This document shows positions 47,010 through 57,782 of a stretch of DNA of 64,000 bases, piece by piece. A program made the position numbers and the translations under genes. Source of the stretch: Eunapius fragilis (Eukaryota > Porifera > Demospongiae > Spongillida > Spongillidae); NCBI GenBank assembly GCA_963681505.1, contig OY811985.1:3560549-3624548 (forward strand). Direction: 5' to 3'. The notes below the pieces were generated by a model, which was not told the DNA's origin, did not search any database, and saw only the letters and a list, made by a program, of their open reading frames with translations. Position 1 is the first letter of the stretch. Every line of letters begins with the position of its first letter.

Positions 47010-47078
47010 GAAAGGAAGAAGGAGAAGGAGAAGGAGAAGGAGAAGGAGAAGGAGAAGGAGAAGGAGAAGAAGGAGAAA
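47010..47078. repeat. (GAGAAG)n microsatellite
   Basis: Tandem GAGAAG/AAGGAG hexamers. They sit where other copies of the DPEK family carry GAA/GAC triplets. Confidence 0.9.
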
Positions 47079-47082
47079 AAAA

Positions 47083-47280
47083 ATGGCGGATTCGAGGGAT
47101 CGACTATACCGTCTGGAGACAACGGCAGGGTTGCGAACATCGCGCGTTGGACTATAGATGCAGCGTGTTTTGGGCAGATTTTATAGCGACTGGCAAGTGG
47201 CTACGGAGCGAATATTTAACGCTCGATCGAAAACCACGCCTACGGAGCCAATCCTACATAGCCTGATTTGTACACGTTAA
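47083..47280 (+). pseudogene. Short coding-like frame with an internal TAG
   Basis: From the ATG at 47083 (MADSRDRLYRLETTAGL) the frame runs to a TAG at 47155-47157, continues with a second ATG at once (MQRVLGRFYSDWQVATE) and ends with the TAA at 47278. Both halves look protein-like and share one frame, so this may be a decayed exon or two stacked frames. No family recognised. Confidence 0.3.
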
Positions 47281-47315
47281 CTTCGGCGCTCGTTTCTGGA
47301 AAATTTTATATTATT

Positions 47316-47350
47316 GCGTTAGGTCCATATATGGATCGTGGACCTAACGC
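47316..47350. repeat. 35-bp palindrome
   Basis: GCGTTAGGTCCA and TGGACCTAACGC are perfect 12-nt arms around ATATATGGATCG. Could be a hairpin, a minimal MITE or a binding site. Confidence 0.7.
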
Positions 47351-49200
47351 GTATTTTTTCAAGTTTTGAATTTATTCTATATTCAAAGAGTCACCCATTA
47401 CAATTTCTTTCTTACGCACTGGAAATTAGTGGAGTTACAATGGTCTGAATCGCGTACATTTAGTCGTACATTTTAATTGCACGCGTCAACTTTGATGCTC
47501 CTTCCTGGAATATGCATGCGCTAGGCCGGTTCCTTTTCGCTGCCACAACCCCATATGTTTAATTTGGTGCAAGTCTTTGTTCAAAACCCCGGCATGCTAT
47601 ATAATGCTGAATGCGTTATTGCATGCATGTGTCATGCAATGCGTACAAAGCAGGGAAACAATTAAAGTTTTCAACATAAGCAACATATATATGAATGACG
47701 CGACAAGTACGAATGAAATGCAACATGGCATATACTCCACAAGATTTAAGTATTTTTAACTAATATACTGTTGGCAAATTAGGTCACATCAATTTCAATG
47801 TCATCATGCAGGTGTATTAGAGTTAGAACGGCAAGTCGACGTCGCTCTGTAGTCATTGAGCTACGAATATAACTTTTTTAACCTTCATGGCGATACGGCG
47901 AGTCGGCGAGCTCTCGTGCTAAAAGATTACCTGCTTCTTTCGCTCGTTTTAAGAAAAAGGTGAGTATCGTTGCTGACCGCTTTGTCGCCATGATAATCAA
48001 AAGTGGTTAATGCGAGGGTTAATGTGGCTAAAGATATGGCTAATTTGTATACTTTCATTCACGTTAATTTATTCATGATCGACTGGAAGGGGGGGTGTCC
48101 GGACCCCCCCCCCCCCCCCCCCGTATCCACTTCTGGTACGGGATGCCTTACTAATTGACAGAGTTGGACTGTAGTTTATTATATGTGTATGATGCAAGTT
48201 AGTTAATTTTTTGCAAACCCATATGAACATGCAGAGAATAAAACAAAATTGTACTGTAGAAATAGTCAGCAATCCAGAAATTACTGGTACATCCATGCAA
48301 TTATTAATTATGAAATACAGTTAATACATTAGCAAAGCAACTTCTAGTACCAAAAGATAAATCATAACGACGTGTAAAAAAATTGGACTAGTATAAGACA
48401 TGCTTGGCACAGTGCAAAGATTTAAAGTTCGAGTTGTTGGCTTGAAAACCGAATGAACGATATGTATTTGTCATTTGGGGGTGGCTAAACAAGAGTTGCT
48501 GTATCGTCGGTAGAAAACTGCAAAACGGGTTGGAGTTGGAACTGCCAAAGAGTGCATAAAGTAGCAAACTCATCATAAAACATTTCAAAAAGTTATTATT
48601 TTTCTGCGACTATTAAATATTTTCCATAATGCATTTTTAAGGACCGCATCCAATTACTTGAATTTTACGGACCAACTTAGGGATGTTGAAATTAATTGAC
48701 AATTGGTAAATTAAGTATGAAGTGTCATGAAACAACTGTGAAGATATGGTTGCTAGGTAATTCAATTTCAATTTAAAATAAAAGGTTTACTCGCGTTCAG
48801 AGCGGCAACCGAAAATTAAAATGGATCACTTATATCTTCATAGCAATCGAACGATAACACTAAATCTACAGTTTGACGTTGGCGCCATCCTAGCCGAAAA
48901 TGTAGCGCTTTAAGACAAAGTATGCTCCCAACACTTTCTCGTGCCCTTTCAGGTTTGGTTCAGTTGTCGCAGGCGATAATGACTCCGGTATAAATTGACT
49001 CTCCCAGTCATTAATACCTAGCATATACCAGTCATATATGCGTATATGAGTCCCCCCTGATGAAAATGATTCCTGGGAGTTATTGTAGCTTAGGCATAAT
49101 TAACTCCTCAGTCATTAGTGCCCAGGCATATATGACTCCCGGTCAATTACGCCTAATTAGGCATAATTGACTCTCCAGTCGGCGGCGTGCTCGTGCATAC
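47351..49200. other. No recognisable gene
   Basis: It contains GGGGGGTGTCCGGACCCCCC followed by a C-run (48090-48122) and a patch of diverged short repeats of the type GACTCCC.GTCATTAGTGCCTAGGCATAT at 48980-49185. Nothing coding is supported. Confidence 0.45.
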
Positions 49201-49227
49201 TTGGGTGGAATCTTTACTTGTACTGCA

Positions 49228-49235
49228 AAAAAACA

Positions 49236-49284
<49 letters not shown>

Positions 49285-49312
49285 ATACACACATACAAAT
49301 ACACATACACAT
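49228..49312. repeat. (CA)n microsatellite
   Basis: Interrupted CACACA/CATACA array. Confidence 0.95.
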
Positions 49313-49964
49313 ACCAGAAATAATCTAAACCTGCGCACTATTGTTACGAGTTGGTCAAAAAGGGTATAATTGGAACAATGCTAAACATACCGCCGGGAAT
49401 AATGGCGTCATTAAACTCATTATCTTAGTGCATTGTTTGGAGCCACTTTTTGCACAACCAAAATGAAACGCAGCAACATGGAGAGTCTAGGCATGTAGAA
49501 AGGACCTATCTGTACACATACGTACCTAATTCAGATGCAGACAGTTTTTTTTTTACTCAGCGGGGAGGTGATTCTATTGTACGCATGTGCAATTAGGGCG
49601 GGAGACTGCATTCTATTAGTCTGATTCAAAGTGTTCCCGTCTGGAAGTTTTTCGAGACATGCCACACCATCCGACATTACGTGCGGACATTGTTCTATAT
49701 ATCAAGATACATTTCAAAGTGGCTCTGTTATAATCTTACTAGTTTTTCGAGCACAAAAAAGTACGAATATTCCACTTTTTTTGCATGGTAGACTGGAATA
49801 CGACACAACGCTGTCTTGAGAGAAATGCTTTCCTTAATAGTGTGAATGCACTTTATTGCATTCAAAGTAAAGAGTCTAAAGTATGCGATTGTTCAAAGCT
49901 CACAGTTGACTGTACTTTATACCCTCCCGGCCGCTTCCATCATCCTTAGTTCCCACACTATCTA

Positions 49965-50140
49965 TATATTTAGCGCATTTCTATATGTAGGATATAGTAA
50001 GTTGTTCGTGTGCTAAAATAGGACTATTCCATTTTCCCTTATTATTAGACCCTTGTTTCCTTCCTTTTTACACCACCATTGCCTTCAAATCCTATATATG
50101 CCACCAACTTTCTCATAGAGAATGTTTTTATTTACTTGTA
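49965..50140. mobile_element. Truncated hairpin MITE (loop and right arm)
   Basis: The loop TTCTATATGTAGGATATAGTA and the right arm through CCACCAACTTTCTCATAGAGAATGTTTTTATTTACTTGTA match 54849-55139, with the loop inverted relative to it. The left arm is missing. Confidence 0.75.
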
Positions 50141-50326
50141 CAACTTAACTGCATGTATGGGCTACACCTCCATGTTTAGATGGGAGCATTTTTACTGGAT
50201 CAAATTTGTCTAATAGAATTTTAGCACAACTGACACAATACACCCCTTCCATCCCTGTCATTAATATGATGGAATTGGACCAATAGAATTATAGCACAGT
50301 CTGCACACGTGTTAAGGCTTTGCAGG

Positions 50327-50334
50327 TATAAAAG
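50327..50334 (+). promoter_or_regulatory. TATA box of repeat unit X
   Basis: TATAAAAG, conserved in the inverted copy at 60045-60052, about 145 bp before the ORF ATG. Conservation of the box in both copies supports a promoter; start site not determined. Confidence 0.5.
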
Positions 50335-50471
50335 CCACTCACTCGCTGAATAGTGCACTTTGCAAAAAGAGGTAAAACTTTAATAATGCTCTATGTGGAT
50401 GTGTAAAGGCTTTGCACTTTGCTTAAGAAAGTGGTAAAAATCTAATCATACTCTCTGTTATGTACATGTAG

Positions 50472-50837
50472 ATGGCTGACGACCTTCGCGAGTTTTTCAC
50501 CAATGAGGGGTCGGAGGAGGAAGAGTACATTCATCCTCCGACTCCTCTCCCCTTCACCCCGCCTCCTCCAGAAGCCCCGCTCCTGCCACCACCAAAAGCA
50601 GCTAGCGCTGCCCCCACCACTACCAGCCACCACTACCAGCCACCACTACCAGCAGGGCTACCCCCGCCGGCACCACCATGCAGCGCTGCCCTCACCGGCG
50701 TTCCTGCATGCCCCCACCACTGCTCCCGCCGGCACCATCAGCCCTGCCCCCACCACCACCAGCATGCAGTGCTATTAAAGTTATTTGTTCTTGCATTAAG
50801 AGATAAAGGGGATCGTCCACGCTCTTCCTACATTTGA
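50472..50837 (+). CDS. Repeat unit X ORF: acidic N-terminus, proline-rich tail (121 aa)
   Basis: ATG at 50472. The N-terminus MADDLREFFTNEGSEEEE is followed by HPPTPLPFTPPPPEAP and a Pro/His/Ala-rich tail. The first ~40 residues are shared with the ORF at 58136-57783 (MA-EDL--FF-NEGSEEEE, then HPPTPLPFTPP), while the tails diverge in simple Pro/Thr codons. No known domain. The acidic helix-like start followed by a Pro-rich tail resembles activation or scaffold peptides, but that is speculation. Translation is unproven. Confidence 0.45.
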   Translation: MADDLREFFTNEGSEEEEYIHPPTPLPFTPPPPEAPLLPPPKAASAAPTTTSHHYQPPLPAGLPPPAPPCSAALTGVPACPHHCSRRHHQPCPHHHQHAVLLKLFVLALRDKGDRPRSSYI

Positions 50838-50885
50838 TTATTGACTACGATACTGCTATGACAGGGTGAAAAAAAAACTTATGAA

Positions 50886-51379
50886 ACAAGTAAATAAAAA
50901 CATTCTCTAATGAGAGAGTTGTTGGGATATAGGATTGACCAATGGTGGTGTAAAAAGCACAGAAACAAGAGTGACAGAAATTTTACTGGAAAATTGAAAT
51001 AGGCCTATATTTAGCACACTTACAATATAACAGCGCATGACTGAGTAATGGGCTAAATATAGGCCTATTTCAAAATTTCTGTCACTCTTGTCTCTGTGCT
51101 TTTTACACCACCATTGATCACCAACAACTCTCTCGTAAGAGAATGTTTTTATTTACCGTAAAGTCCCGCTTATAATACCCCCCGCCCCCATCGAAAAAAA
51201 TACGCGTGTCTCCGTAACCACAAGAGCAGGGACTAAGCTATTTCGTTTTTCGAGATAAAAAGGGTTGTCTATAATTGTTTTAGCCCAGCGCTGATGGTTA
51301 CCGGAGATACGTGCGTTTAAAAAACATTTTTCGATGGGGACGGAGGGGGGTATTATATGCGGGACTTTACGGTACTTGT
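50886..51379. mobile_element. Hairpin MITE with a nested insertion
   Basis: Left arm ACAAGTAAATAAAAACATTC..., right arm ...GAATGTTTTTATTTA plus CTTGT after the nested element. The inner arms contain AAATAGGCCTATATTTAGC and its complement. Near-twin of 57320-57630, which flanks the inverted copy of repeat X in the same relative position. Confidence 0.85.
51156..51372. mobile_element. 217-bp MITE with TA target duplication, nested in the hairpin MITE
   Basis: TIRs CCGTAAAGTCCCGC...TATAATACCCCCC (left) and GGGGGGTATTATATGCGGGACTTTACGG (right), continuing inward with CCCATCGAAAAA and TTTTTCGATGGGG. TA at 51154-51155 and 51373-51374. Removing the element and one TA restores the usual ...TTTATTTACTTGT end of the host MITE. 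The TA duplication fits the Tc1/mariner or a related superfamily. Confidence 0.85.
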
Positions 51380-52620
51380 ATATAGAGGGATCGGCAACAC
51401 GTCCGTAGAAATTGGCGATTTTTTGTGTACCATCCGACCTGCTGTTAATCGCACGTGCCTAAAAGTGTGAAACGGACATCAAAATTCGTTTGTGTGTTGC
51501 AACCACAATAGAACAAAAGTATCCACTGCTGGGATCAAGTACGTTATAGCAGAAGATATTTTTTGTCGTTTATAGGGGCATCGAGAATTTGACGTGTGAT
51601 TCAATATTGGCCTAAGTTTTCACAAATAATTATGTCAGGTGTGCCCTTTTTTGTGGGACAGCATCTTGTGCATCCGCGGGTTTTATATATATACGATAAC
51701 ATACAAAATAGTTATATTATAGCGTGATGATGTGTTTTTGTCCAACGCGCACTTGTAATGATGCCTGCATGCAGCATATTGGGTGTGTAAAACTTGTGGG
51801 ACAGTTTAGCCGTAGCCGCGCAGACAAGTGTGGTAAAAGTGATACTGGCTTGTATAGCTCTTTCCTTAAATTCTAGTGTCCAGGTTGTGTTATGGGTTCC
51901 ATGCACGCGTAGAATGAAGAGCGCGTGCAGCAGTGCCTATGGTTAAATAATACGACCTATTATTTTTCCTCAGGCCGGAGTGAGTAAGTTTTACGACATC
52001 TGATCATCAGTTGAGCAGCTGGCCATATGTCCTGCAGCTTTTGCTCGTGCCTCGCTCTCCTCTGCCGCGCACGGAGCCTTGTCCCCACATGCTATATGCC
52101 CTAGGCCCTACCAGTCATGTATGATGATGTCACACTAGGATTAGGATTCTCACGCCGGACTGGGACACACCAACGATCGGCATCATCCTCCCCTACTCCA
52201 AGGGCCGCGTGCCGTGTCACGTGGACCACCATGTACACCAATGAAGGCCAACCTTCTCCTCTCTGCCCAAGATATGTTATGAGATCTAGAAGGATGACTG
52301 CTGAAGCATCCTAGAGTGGGCTCTATTACTGCAAAGGCATCAGGGAGCAGCTATAGCCTATAGACTTATTTTCCATGTACGTGTGTAGTTTTATAATGCA
52401 TTTCTGCGGATTCGGCTGCGAATGGCACGCGTTAATTAGTGTTAATTAATTAAGTGGGACCGTTGCCACAATCCCTCTATATATTATCTCTGCACATACA
52501 CATACACACACACATATACACACACTGATATTGATACATTGATCATAGATTTAGAGCAACTTGAACATAACTTCTTTTCCAGAATGGCAGGACTCAAATT
52601 CAGTGGCGTAGGAACGGGTT
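51380..52620. other. No recognisable gene
   Basis: Short (CA)n at 52497-52525 and scattered open frames without family resemblance. Confidence 0.4.
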
Positions 52621-52990
52621 CAAAAAGTGTGAAGGGGGGGGGGGGGGGGGGGCTGAAATTATGTGTGGGTGTGCTTTGTATTTGTCACCATGCCGGGGCG
52701 GATACAGGATTTTCCAAAAAGGGGGGGGGGGGGGGGGGAGTTGAATACGAGAAGGGAGGGGGGGGGGGGGGGGTGTCCGCTTCAGGCCCGATACGAAAAC
52801 GGGGGGAGGGGGGGGGGGGGTGCTGTCCACTTCAGACCCAATACGAAAAGCGGGGGGGGGGGGGGGGGGGGGATGCTGTACGCTTCAGGCACGATGCGAA
52901 AAGTGGGGGGGGGGGGGGGGGGAGGCTGCTTAGCGAAGAAGGGGAGGTACCTTATATGAAAGGGGGGTTGCAACCCTCAAACCCCCCCCC
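52621..52990. repeat. G-tract minisatellite beside the assembly gap
   Basis: Runs of 12-20 G separate ~45-bp units with CGCTTCAGGCCCGATACGAAAA-like text (about 52780, 52835 and 52890), with a preceding GCGGATACAGGATTTTCCAAAAAGGGGG. Poly-Gly and poly-Pro frames across it are artefacts. The tracts have high G-quadruplex potential and probably caused the gap that follows. Confidence 0.85.
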
Positions 52991-53022
52991 GTTGTGAAAT
53001 GTTGTAGATTATTACATAAGAC

Positions 53023-53222
53023 NNNNNNNNNNNNNNNNNNNNNNNNNNNNNNNNNNNNNNNNNNNNNNNNNNNNNNNNNNNNNNNNNNNNNNNNNNNNNN
53101 NNNNNNNNNNNNNNNNNNNNNNNNNNNNNNNNNNNNNNNNNNNNNNNNNNNNNNNNNNNNNNNNNNNNNNNNNNNNNNNNNNNNNNNNNNNNNNNNNNNN
53201 NNNNNNNNNNNNNNNNNNNNNN
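53023..53222. other. Assembly gap (200 N)
   Basis: Two hundred undetermined bases, a round number typical of an estimated or placeholder gap. Confidence 1.
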
Positions 53223-53239
53223 CCCTGCCAAGTCTCGTG

Positions 53240-53605
53240 ATGGCTGCCGCTGCGAGAGTTCTTTCATCACTGAGAAGTGTTATTAACGCCCTAGTGCTAA
53301 CACAGGATGGTAGAAGCGTTTCATCTGACCAAATGGACGCGTTTATACTAACGATTGAGCTGGCGTATGACTATCGCGAGATTCTATTTATCGAGCATTC
53401 AGAGGGTCTGAATGTCGACGAAGAAAGTGCAAAGCAATACATAAGGATGGCGTTGAATGTATTACGAGATGCTATGGACACTGCAAGACGTGTTCTTTAT
53501 GCTTATCGACCACAGGTAGAAACGAGTGGAACCGCTGGGCGGCCGCGATTTTTTTGTACCCCGAACGTTGAAAACCGTTTTACCGTCCTCAAATTGCCGA
53601 GATGA
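53240..53605 (+). pseudogene. Integrase-like protein, N-terminal fragment
   Basis: From the ATG at 53240, 121 codons. A helical region (VLSSLRSVINALVLTQDG..., DQMDAFILTIELAYDYREIL) leads to VETSGTAGRPRF, a phrase I associate with the region before the helix-turn-helix of integrase-core (rve-like) proteins abundant in sponge, cnidarian and fish genomes. After GRPRF the similarity is lost and the frame closes at 53603. The DDE core is not visible downstream, so this is a truncated copy, or its next exon lies elsewhere. Family assignment is from memory. Confidence 0.5.
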
Positions 53606-54848
53606 TAGAGTCATTCAGGCTGTAGTACTGGGTGGAGGATGAGCCTGGGGAGGAGTGGATCACCTGTTCCTCAGGACTAGTCATCTGGGACATCTCACAG
53701 GCCATCTGAGGAGGTGGGGCAAGGGGAGGAGAACGGTGCACCTCGAGACCATGCACTGATTTATTTTGACAGTGTTCCGACGCGACTTCCAGTAAGTCAA
53801 CTGTTCATTCTTTTTTTGTCTTTTATTCCTATGTTGCGGTGAGTTTACACGCAGGCTAGTGTGTATAGTGGTGGCGGTGATGTGTGTGTGTATGTGTACA
53901 TGCGTGTGTGTGTGTGTGTGTGTGTGTATAATGCTGTGGTGTGGTGGTGTGTGGGTCCATGCTGGGGGGATTCATGGGTGTAGCCAGTGAGTAAGAAACT
54001 GCAGGGTTAATCCATGAGTGTGGTCAGTGAGTGATCAAAGTGCAGCTAGCATGATCTTGATTATAAACCTGAGGTGTACATTTCTACATGAAGACAAACT
54101 TGTTCAAGGTCTTTCTCCTTAAATTAAGGCACAGTGATAGACATTCCCTATCTCACAGTGCTGCTCCCAATATAATTGGATTTATTGATTTGCATGCAAC
54201 ATTGTTGCCTAGTATATGGTTCACTTTAGTCCCCCCCCCCCCCCCCCCCCAACTCCTCCCCTTTAAAGGGCTTAGTGCCACCCTCTCTAAACCTTTTCTC
54301 TCATGAATGGCTTAGTGCCTCTAGGTCTAACCCCTCCTTCCTTTTAAATGCGATTTTTGATGCTACTGGTTAATGTTGTACCGCAGATCGTCTATTAAAG
54401 CAATGTTATACAACATAACACAATTGTTAGTGTAGTGATGTGTGTGTGTCCACACAACTGTTAGTGTGGTGGTGTGTGTGAAGAGTTTACACAACTGGTA
54501 ATGATGAGTCTGTGTACAAAGTATGCAGTTTCTGTGATGATATACAGTGTTAGGGCTTCTTCATTGTTCATTCTCCAGCTGCCGCAAATTGCGAGTGAAT
54601 TCTTTGTGCAGGTAGAAAACTTGAAGGCCCAATTGGTTCAAATAAGGATGATGCTGATACCATCACACAAATGTGAAGACATGTGGTACTACATTACTAC
54701 ATTATGTCCTATGGATAACCAATGTATAGTACTCGTCCTGGCCGGAAATCTTTAGTACCACCTTTAGTACCACACTACAAAGGGTGATTGTTTGGATTGA
54801 CGTAGTTGTGAACCATATGCAGTTACCAATTTTAGAATGTTTCTTGGT
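53606..54848. other. Spacer with GT microsatellite and C20 run
   Basis: (GT)n at about 53880-53928, C20 at 54231-54250, GTGTGTG patches near 54440-54480. An open stretch at 54474-54755 has no recognisable domain. Confidence 0.5.
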
Positions 54849-55139
54849 ACAAGTAAATAAAAACATTCTCTATGAGAAAGTTGGTGGCATATAGGATTTG
54901 AAGGCAATGGTGGTGTAAAAAGGAAGGAAACAAGGGTCTAGTAATAAGGAAAAATGGAATAGTCCTATATTTAGCACACGAACAACATACTATATCCTAC
55001 ATATAGAAATGTGCTAAATATAGGACTATTCCATTTTTCCTTATTACTAGACCCTTGTTTCCTTCCTTTTTACACCACCATTGCCTTCAAATCCTATATG
55101 CCACCAACTTTCTCATAGAGAATGTTTTTATTTACTTGT
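54849..55139. mobile_element. Hairpin MITE, complete copy (291 bp)
   Basis: ACAAGTAAATAAAAACATTCTC at the left and its complement GAATGTTTTTATTTACTTGT at the right. The arms pair over ~130 bp each around a ~30-nt loop (ACATACTATATCCTACATAT). Inner arm AATGGAATAGTCCTATATTTAGCAC. Best reference copy of the family in this window. Confidence 0.9.
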
Positions 55140-55239
55140 TTCATTGATTTTTATTCATACCCGATTATGAGCCGTATAGCATGTTAAGTAATCCATCTTG
55201 ATATGAGAACGACATACCATTGAGTGACCTTAACTCTTT

Positions 55240-55700
55240 TCGCCGAGCGAGATGCACGTTCAGGACTATGGCAATATCGCTATCTTTTTTCAGGATCTGC
55301 TCGATACCTTGCACGTCGAGAGGTCCGTTCCTTTTCAGGATCTGAGGGGGCTTTTAAGGGGCGGCCGAAATAGAAGAGAGGTTATTAATTGTCGCCCCAG
55401 CGCGATCGAACCCACAAACGCATTTTGTATCGGGCCAGAAGCAGACAGCACCCTCTCCCCCCCCCCCCCCCCCCCCCCCCCCCCCTACTAATCGCATCTC
55501 GATACCTTGCGCGTCGAGAGATCCGTTTCTTTTCAGGCTCTGCTCGATAGTTTTCACGTTTGAGAGGCCCGCTTCTTTTCAGGCTCTGCTTTGTAGTTCC
55601 GCTCGGGCTGAATCTAATACGTCGTCTCTAGTTTTGAGGTACTATGCTCGTCGTTTGGCTTTCTTCTTATCCTGACGTGCATGAAGGCATTTTGAGAAAA
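55240..55700 (-). pseudogene. DPEK-repeat family copy with an internal C-tract insertion
   Basis: Read on the minus strand: a start-like ATG near 55690 (MPSC), then NYRAEPEKKRISRRARYRDA (about 55555-55495) and, beyond a ~150-bp foreign segment with a C29 run (55457-55485), SDPEKERTSRRARYRADPEK (about 55345-55290). The flanking repeats align with each other, so the C-tract segment (about 55348-55495) is probably an insertion. Stops and shifts occur. It is followed upstream by the conserved block at 55700-56260. Confidence 0.5.
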
Positions 55701-56330
55701 AAAAACTTCACTAAGTTACAAAGAGCGTCAAACCTAAACGATCGAATAACAAGAATGATTATAGTACGCACGTGCACGTTATTAAAAATACATAACCGCC
55801 AAAGTTAATTACCACTACGTGTAGTGCCCAGACCGTACACATTTGATGTATACTGCTAGTACTTCGTATAAAGAGCGACGTAGGACCTATCCGAGTCGTG
55901 TCAGTGCAGTAAGCTATACGTGATTTGCTAACACAACCACCGATAAATGTCATGTAGCCTCGAGACGTTTTGACCACAGAAGCGAAAATGCCAGTGAATT
56001 CTGAAGCCATTGGTGTGATTTTCATTTCTTAAAAGTGTTCCTATCCCGAGTTATGCGTGGTCAAGAACAAGAACAAGAAGAAGAAGAAGAAGAACGAGAA
56101 ATACGTGGGACTGGGTACGAGTTTCAAAAATTGTTTTGTTCTCTACAACCACGCGGTTTTGTGACATCAAACAAACACGAAACTGCTTGTTGTTGCCTTC
56201 TTGTACGACGACGATAACAAGGTAAGCCATCCGCTCGTCGGGAGTCTTGTTAGAAGCGGGTCGCGTTTTTTTAATGACATTCATAATCGGGGTCAAATCC
56301 TATATGAGAGTTACTAACGTAACTCTCGAT
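55700..56330 (-). promoter_or_regulatory. Conserved block upstream of DPEK-repeat frame (copy at 55.7-56.3 kb)
   Basis: It aligns with 63330-63790. Shared pieces: AAAAACTTCACTA near the ORF start, GCCAGTGAATTCTGAAGCCATTGG against GCCGGTAAATTTCGAAGCGATTGG, CGAGTTAT, GAA/GAC triplets, GGGACTGGGTACGAG against GGACTGGGCACGAG, ACCACGCGGTTTTGTGACA against ACCACACCGTTTTATCACA, and a distal TTAATGACATTCAT...TCAATCCTATAT. A role as promoter is inferred from its position before the start. Confidence 0.45.
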
Positions 56331-56331
56331 A

Positions 56332-56590
56332 GAAGTAAAGAAAAAATTCTCTAACGAGAAAGTTGGTGGGATATAGGAATTGAAGGCAAAGACGGTGTAA
56401 AAAGGAAGGGAACAAAGATTTTGGGGGGGAAAAAAGAGACTAAAATAAAATCCTATATTTTGCACTTCTTTTGGTTCTAGTACATTTACACGTGCTAAAT
56501 ATAGGATTTTTGTCTCATTTTTCTTTCCTAAAACCTTGAGCCCTTCCTTTTTACACCACCTTTGCCTTCAATTTCTATATCCCACCAACC
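56332..56590. mobile_element. Hairpin MITE (divergent copy)
   Basis: GAAGTAAAGAAAAAATTCTCTAACGAGAAAGTTGGTGGG at the left, CCCACCAACC at the right. The inner arms (AAAATCCTATATTTTGCAC / GTGCTAAATATAGGATTTTTG) match the copy at 28141-28385. The right terminus is missing. Confidence 0.75.
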
Positions 56591-57319
56591 TCGATAAATT
56601 CCCATCAGGCCGGAATTTAGTTCATGATATTGAATTGGTAGCACCACCCCCTCTTGTACCATTTACTGAATTAGATCCAGTGTAATTGTACCAGCATCGT
56701 TCATTGATGTTGCGTAGTGTGTCCCAGTATAGTGTTACAATTAGGAGGTACCTGTTGCATTATACTTGGACACACTATGCAACATATCAATGTCCCTTGC
56801 AAGAACATGCAGTGCTACGTACCCCATTTGAAAAGTGCTTGTGCACATATGTTCCAATGTTGTGTAATACAGGAAATTGCTGGACATCTTCATTGTCTGC
56901 TGTTGAGTCAGCATTACAGGTACACCTTGCACTGCTACAAAATCCAAGAAAGGATGATCTAGACAGAAATGTTTAAAGGTGTTTCCTCTCTTCCAGATAT
57001 GCCATGGCACATATGATTAAAAAAAGCTGTGACTGATTCTGGAAATAATGTACTTGCATTGCATGTTTTTTTAAGCAACATGATCCATTTGATGTTTATT
57101 TTCCCCTATCGACACCTTTATGCTGCTCTAGCGAATTAATTTTCTGACTTCAATACAGTAACCCCTAAAACGCACATACTGGTATTACATGCATGTGGTA
57201 CCCTGTTTACGAAGATAGGATTTTTGTTTGGTTTTTTTTAGAAGAGCAGGCCTTAATTCAATACTATTGCTCACACATTACAATTCTGTAAGTCAACCTG
57301 AACAGAAATTATATTATTA
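56591..57319. other. No recognisable gene
   Basis: Several overlapping short frames near 56690-57010 without domains. Confidence 0.4.
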
Positions 57320-57630
57320 ACAAGTAAATAAAAACATTCACTAACGAGAGAGTTGTTGGTATATAGGATTGACCAATGGTGGTGTGGTGGTGTAAAAAGC
57401 ACGGAAATAAGAGTGACAGAAATTTTGAAATAGGCCTATATTTAGCCCATTACTCAGGCATGTGCTGTTATATTGTGAGTGTGCTAAATATAGGCCTATT
57501 TCAATTTTCCAGTAAAATTTCTGTTTCCAGTAAAATTTCTGTCACTCTTGTTTCTGTGCTTTTTACACCACCATTGGTCAATTCTATACACCAACAACTC
57601 TCTCGTTAGTGAATGTTTTTATTTACTTGT
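57320..57630. mobile_element. Hairpin MITE, complete copy
   Basis: Same termini as 54849-55139. Inner arms AAATAGGCCTATATTTAGC and GAAATTTCTGTCACTCTTG as in 50886-51379. A short internal duplication (TTTCCAGTAAAATTTCTG twice) and a doubled GGTGTGGTGGTG make the arms uneven. Confidence 0.85.
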
Positions 57631-57782
57631 TTCATAAGTTTTTTTTCAACTTGTCATAACAGTAACGTAGTCAATAATCAAATGTAGGAAGAGCATATAG
57701 AATTTGGGCGATCCCCTTTATCTCTTAATGCAATAACAAATAACTTTAATAATAATAATAATAATTGTACGAATTTGTAGTA

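Larger units (their letters stand above)
50150..50885 (+). repeat. Repeat unit X, plus copy (promoter-like region and short ORF)
   Basis: It matches the inverse of 60190-59895 (first part) and 58147-57640 (second part). It has CCAATAGAATTATAGCACAGTCTGCACACGTGTTAA, then a TATA box, an ORF, and a tail that runs into the hairpin MITE at 50886. In the inverted copy the two parts are separated by ~1.8 kb of LINE DNA. A repeated unit with TATA box and ORF is likely a gene-bearing mobile or segmental repeat. Confidence 0.7.

Noticed and set aside
52539-52997. Gly-rich and Pro-rich ORFs around the G-tracts, including ORFs running across the N gap
   Set aside because: They are homopolymer artefacts. 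Residues across the gap are undefined.
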